A DNA stretch of 64,000 nucleotides from an uncultured Acetatifactor sp. (GTDB lineage: Bacteria; Bacillota; Clostridia; Lachnospirales; Lachnospiraceae), in the NCBI GenBank assembly GCA_934394815.1, contig CAKRRD010000006.1:8417-72416 (forward strand), given 5' to 3'. Positions 61,103 to 64,000 of the stretch are shown in pieces. The position numbers and the translations under genes were made by a program. A model generated the notes under the pieces. It ran no database searches and was not told the origin of the DNA. It saw only the letters and a program-made list of their open reading frames with translations. Positions within the stretch are counted from its first letter, which is position 1, and each line of letters opens with the position of its first letter.

Positions 61103-61714
61103 ATGAAATTAAAATATTATCTGCGCGGTCTGGGAATCGGCATGATGGTGACGGCACTGATTCTGGGAATCAGTTTTTCCCATCGTCAGGAGCAGACGGC
61201 TCAGGCCATGACGGATGACCAGATCAGAGAGCGGGCGGCAGAACTGGGAATGGTAGACAGCAGTGAACTGACGCTGGCAGCATTGCAGAACAGTGCAAAA
61301 CAGCCGGCGGAAAGCAACCCGGAGGATGAGAAGGAAATACAGACAGAAACGTCACCGGTAACGACGACGGAACCGGAAGAAACGACAGCGCCTGAGACGA
61401 CCGCGGAGCCGGAGATTACGACAGCACCGCAGGCTGCCCCGGAGCCGGAGACGACAGCACCGGAGATTACCCCGGAGTCCGATATAACAGTGGCGGAACA
61501 GGGACAGACCGCCAGCATAACGATCCTGCGGGGGGATGATTCCGGCAGTGTCAGCAGACGTCTCTGCGAGGCAGGTCTGGTAGAGGATGCGAAGGCGTTT
61601 GACGATTACTTATGTAATAACGGTTACAGCCGCAGCATCCATCCCGACACTTATGAGATTGCTTTCGGGACATCCGAAGAAGAAATCGCAAAAATAATCA
61701 CAGGAAAACATTAA
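61103..61714 (+). CDS. Membrane-anchored MltG-like LysM-type protein lacking the catalytic domain
   Basis: 203 residues, last gene of the operon. A short N-terminal membrane helix (about 8-27, LGIGMMVTALILGISFS) is followed by a Thr/Pro/Glu/Ala-rich linker (about 70-135) suited to crossing the wall. The C-terminal 65 residues (ITILRGDDSGSVSRRLCEAG through DTYEIAFGTSEEEIAKIITG) match the LysM-like N-terminal domain of MltG/YceG glycan-cleaving enzymes, but the catalytic half is absent and the protein stops there. Perhaps it binds peptidoglycan around the basal body; function unproven. ACGGAGA lies 8 bases upstream. Confidence 0.75.
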   Translation: MKLKYYLRGLGIGMMVTALILGISFSHRQEQTAQAMTDDQIRERAAELGMVDSSELTLAALQNSAKQPAESNPEDEKEIQTETSPVTTTEPEETTAPETTAEPEITTAPQAAPEPETTAPEITPESDITVAEQGQTASITILRGDDSGSVSRRLCEAGLVEDAKAFDDYLCNNGYSRSIHPDTYEIAFGTSEEEIAKIITGKH

Positions 61715-61740
61715 AAACCCCTTGTCATAGGGGTTTTCCT
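61713..61740 (+). terminator. Terminator of the fla/che operon
   Basis: AAAACCCC pairs with GGGGTTTT around the 8-base loop TTGTCATA. It begins inside the stop codon of the last gene. The loop is also the minus-35 box of the rpsB promoter. Confidence 0.85.
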
Positions 61741-61750
61741 ATGTTATAAT
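61722..61750 (+). promoter_or_regulatory. Sigma-A promoter of rpsB-tsf, nested in the terminator
   Basis: TTGTCA and a perfect TATAAT with a 17-base spacer. The minus-35 box lies in the loop, and most of the spacer in the 3' arm, of the fla/che terminator. Confidence 0.85.
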
Positions 61751-61784
61751 CGCACTGTTGTGACAAAAAACACGCCTTTCGATT

Positions 61785-61852
61785 TGACGATGGTGCTCCT
61801 GCAGAATGCAGTGGTCTTCGTCAGAGCTAACCGGGTTCTTAACGCGTCCCGG
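61785..61852 (+). promoter_or_regulatory. Structured 5' leader of rpsB
   Basis: TGACGA (61785-61790) pairs with TCGTCA (61818-61823) around an inner CTGCA-GAA-TGCAG hairpin, and CCGGG pairs with CCCGG (61831-61852). The leader is about 140 bases long. Ribosomal protein S2 controls its own operon in other bacteria; a similar role here is inference. Confidence 0.45.
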
Positions 61853-61896
61853 CAGAAAAGAAATGCGGAAGATTTTAACCAAATGGAGGTAAAGAC

Positions 61897-62652
61897 ATGA
61901 GCGTTATTTCTATGAAGCAGTTACTTGAAGCAGGTGTTCATTTCGGACATCAGACCAGAAGATGGAACCCTAAGATGGCTCCTTACATCTTCACCGAGAG
62001 AAACGGTATCCACATCATCGACCTGCAGAAGTCCGTTGTAAAGGTTGACGAGGCTTACAAGGCAGTATCCGAGATCGCCGCACAGGGCGGCACCATCCTG
62101 TTCGTTGGTACCAAGAAGCAGGCACAGGACGCTGTAAAGGTTGAGGCTGAGCGTTGTGGTATGTACTATGTAAACGAGAGATGGTTAGGTGGTATGCTGA
62201 CCAACTTCAGAACCATCCAGTCCCGTATCGCAAGACTGCATGCAATCGAGACCATGTCTCAGGACGGTACTTTCGATGTACTGCCTAAGAAGGAAGTTAT
62301 TCAGTTAAAGAAAGAATGGGAGAAGCTGGAGAAGAACCTGGGCGGTATCAAGAACATGACCAGAGTTCCCGATGCTATCTTCGTTGTAGATCCCAAGAAG
62401 GAGAGAATCTGCGTACAGGAGGCTCATGCACTGGGCATCACTCTGATCGGTATCGGCGATACCAACTGTGATCCTGAAGAGCTGGATTACATCATCCCCG
62501 GTAACGATGACGCTATCAGAGCCGTTAAGCTGATTGTTTCCAAGATGGCTGACGCTGTTATCGAAGCAAAGCAGGGCGAAGCTGTATACAGCGACGCTGA
62601 TGTTGCTGTTGAGGCTGAGGATATCGAAGAGGTTGCGGCTGACGCTGAATAA
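61897..62652 (+). CDS. rpsB: 30S ribosomal protein S2
   Basis: 251 residues. S2 joins the 30S subunit late. Typical blocks: [63 protein letters not shown] and [23 protein letters not shown]. Acidic C-terminal tail. ATGGAGG lies 8 bases upstream. Co-transcribed with tsf. Confidence 0.97.
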   Translation: MSVISMKQLLEAGVHFGHQTRRWNPKMAPYIFTERNGIHIIDLQKSVVKVDEAYKAVSEIAAQGGTILFVGTKKQAQDAVKVEAERCGMYYVNERWLGGMLTNFRTIQSRIARLHAIETMSQDGTFDVLPKKEVIQLKKEWEKLEKNLGGIKNMTRVPDAIFVVDPKKERICVQEAHALGITLIGIGDTNCDPEELDYIIPGNDDAIRAVKLIVSKMADAVIEAKQGEAVYSDADVAVEAEDIEEVAADAE

Positions 62653-62676
62653 TTCGATTCCATAAGAGAAGCATAG

Positions 62677-62715
62677 GAACCCAGATTGCGATGCCTGTCA
62701 TTACGGTCTGGGTTC
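62677..62715 (+). promoter_or_regulatory. Hairpin between rpsB and tsf
   Basis: GAACCCAGA pairs perfectly with TCTGGGTTC across a 21-base loop, with no T run after it. It may attenuate, stabilise or process the mRNA so that tsf and rpsB are made at different levels. Confidence 0.5.
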
Positions 62716-62754
62716 TTGAGGATAATATATTAATTAAGAAGAGAGGATAAAAAA

Positions 62755-63855
62755 ATGGCAATTACCGCATCTATGGTAAAAGAGCTCCGTGAAATGACCG
62801 GCGCTGGTATGATGGATTGTAAGAAGGCTCTGAACGAGACCAATGGAGATATGGACGCAGCTGTTGAGTTTCTGAGAAAGAACGGACAGGCTAAGGCTGA
62901 GAAGAAGGCAAGCCGTATCGCAGCAGAAGGTGTTGCTCGTGCAGCTATCTCCGCAGACGGCAAGACCGCTTGTGTGATCGAAGTGAACTCCGAGACCGAC
63001 TTCGTTGCAAAGAACGAGACCTTTACTTCTTTCGTAGAGGCTGTCAATGTAGCAGCACTTGCTTCCGATTTACAGGGTGGCAAGGATGGCGAAGACATCG
63101 AAGCACTGTTAGCTGCTCCTTTCGAAGGCACAACCGTTAAGGATGCTCTGGTAGAGAAGACCGCTACCATCGGTGAGAAGCTGTCCATCCGTCGTTTCGA
63201 GAAGGTATCCGGAGATGTAGCAGTATCTTACATCCATGGCGGCGGACGTATCGGTGTTATCGTTGCAGCTGACGGTGCATCCGATGACGCAGCAAGAGAA
63301 GCACTGACCAATATTGCTATGCAGGTGGCAGCTATGAATCCTACCTACATCAGCAGAAATGATATTTCCGCAGAAGAACTGGCTAAGTTACAGGAGATCA
63401 CAGTAGATGCAGCTCTGAACGATCCCGCATCCCTGCCCAAGCCCATTCTGAACAAGCTGATCGACAAGGCTATGAACAGTTCCGCATGGAGCGATGAGGA
63501 CAAGGCTATCTACGAAGAGAAGAAGAGCAATATGAACTACCTGTTCAACTTCCTGTCCAAGGAAGCTGCAGCTGCTCTGGCTGAACTGGCTATGGCTGAC
63601 AAGGATGCTATCGTATCTGACAAGATCTTCAAGGGTCTGGCAGACGGTCGTGTATCCAAGCAGCTGAAGGAGATCTGCCTGTTAGATCAGACCTACGTTA
63701 AGGCTGAGGACGGCAAGCAGACGGTAGCTAAGTATCTGGAGAGCGTTAACAAGGCTCTGACCATCGCTAAGGTTGTTCGTTTCGAGGTTGGCGAAGGCAT
63801 GGAGAAGAAGAACGAGGATTTCGCAGCAGAAGTTGCCGCTCAGATGAACGCTTAA
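62755..63855 (+). CDS. tsf: Elongation factor Ts
   Basis: 366 residues, longer than the about 290 of Bacillus. EF-Ts exchanges GDP for GTP on EF-Tu. The UBA-like N terminus (VKELREMTGAGMMDCKKALNET) and the core motif CVIEVNSETDFVAKNETF are clear, followed by the dimerisation region and IAMQVAAMNPTYISRNDI. The extra length lies in the second core subdomain (about 225-300), as known in Clostridia. AGAGAGGA upstream. Confidence 0.97.
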   Translation: MAITASMVKELREMTGAGMMDCKKALNETNGDMDAAVEFLRKNGQAKAEKKASRIAAEGVARAAISADGKTACVIEVNSETDFVAKNETFTSFVEAVNVAALASDLQGGKDGEDIEALLAAPFEGTTVKDALVEKTATIGEKLSIRRFEKVSGDVAVSYIHGGGRIGVIVAADGASDDAAREALTNIAMQVAAMNPTYISRNDISAEELAKLQEITVDAALNDPASLPKPILNKLIDKAMNSSAWSDEDKAIYEEKKSNMNYLFNFLSKEAAAALAELAMADKDAIVSDKIFKGLADGRVSKQLKEICLLDQTYVKAEDGKQTVAKYLESVNKALTIAKVVRFEVGEGMEKKNEDFAAEVAAQMNA

Positions 63856-63872
63856 TCATAATGGATTATATA

Positions 63873-63902
63873 AAAAAAGGCATACGTAGGTATGCCTTTT
63901 TT
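63873..63902 (+). terminator. Terminator of rpsB-tsf
   Basis: AAAGGCATAC pairs with GTATGCCTTT around a 4-base loop (GTAG), flanked by A and T runs. Confidence 0.95.
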
Positions 63903-64000
63903 GGTTGCTGAATGGAAAGTTAATGGAATATCCCCGTAGCCCGCATTGGGGGTAAGGACAGCAGACCCGCTCTCGCTTCAAAGCAGAGCGTAGCGGTACG
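63903..64000. other. Gene-free end of the window
   Basis: No gene is seen here. A partial hairpin pairs CCGCT (63967) with AGCGG (63992) with further imperfect pairing inside. Possibly the start of the leader of the next gene; no firm assignment. Confidence 0.3.

Overview
The window reads as a chromosomal segment of a motile, spore-forming, Gram-positive anaerobe, most likely a member of the Lachnospiraceae (Clostridia). The evidence is the mix of genes: the spore protease gpr, spoIIP and an uninterrupted sigK sit close to a PolC-type replicase, CodY and a very long flagellar-chemotaxis operon of the Bacillus/Clostridia type with FliY, CheC and CheD. The family assignment is inference from gene content; I do not name a genus. 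No insertion sequence, prophage, CRISPR array or rRNA was seen. Only rpsT lies on the minus strand.

Region 1 (1-5463): the end of an NlpC/P60 wall hydrolase, a diguanylate cyclase fused to a LacI-like sugar-binding fold, then rpsO and pnp, with a long structured leader before pnp. Region 2 (5464-11872): rpsT (minus strand, TTG start), gpr, spoIIP, lepA, hemW and sigK, mixing sporulation with translation and haem-related functions. Region 3 (11948-17141): a degenerate HD-GYP protein, a lone PilT ATPase, comM and dprA, a group that suggests DNA uptake or processing. Region 4 (17208-26441): ispG, polC, two identical tRNA-Glu genes each with its own promoter, topA and codY.

Region 5 (26541-61740) is one continuous 35-kb fla/che operon that starts at a good sigma-A promoter just after the codY terminator. 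Order: flgB-flgC-fliE-fliF-fliG-fliH-fliI-fliJ-ylxF-fliK-flgD-flg(TIGR02530-like)-flgE-flbD-motA-motB-fliL-fliM-fliY-cheY-fliO-fliP-fliQ-fliR-flhB-flhA-flhF-flhG-PilZ-cheB-cheA-cheW-cheC-cheD-small membrane protein-sigD-FapA-like-orphan-SwrB-like-MltG-like. It encodes the basal body, export gate, hook, stator, switch, chemotaxis core, a c-di-GMP receptor and the late sigma factor. Flagellin, cap, hook-associated genes and cheR are not here. The last six genes form a poorly described tail module that is the most interesting uncharacterised part of the window. Region 6 (61722-64000): rpsB and tsf, whose promoter is nested inside the terminator of the fla/che operon, followed by about 100 bases with no gene.

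Two themes recur. First, c-di-GMP signalling genes (GGDEF enzyme, HD-GYP relic, PilZ receptor) lie near or inside motility loci. Second, promoters are embedded in the terminator-like inverted repeats of the preceding gene (polC/tRNA-Glu and fla-che/rpsB).
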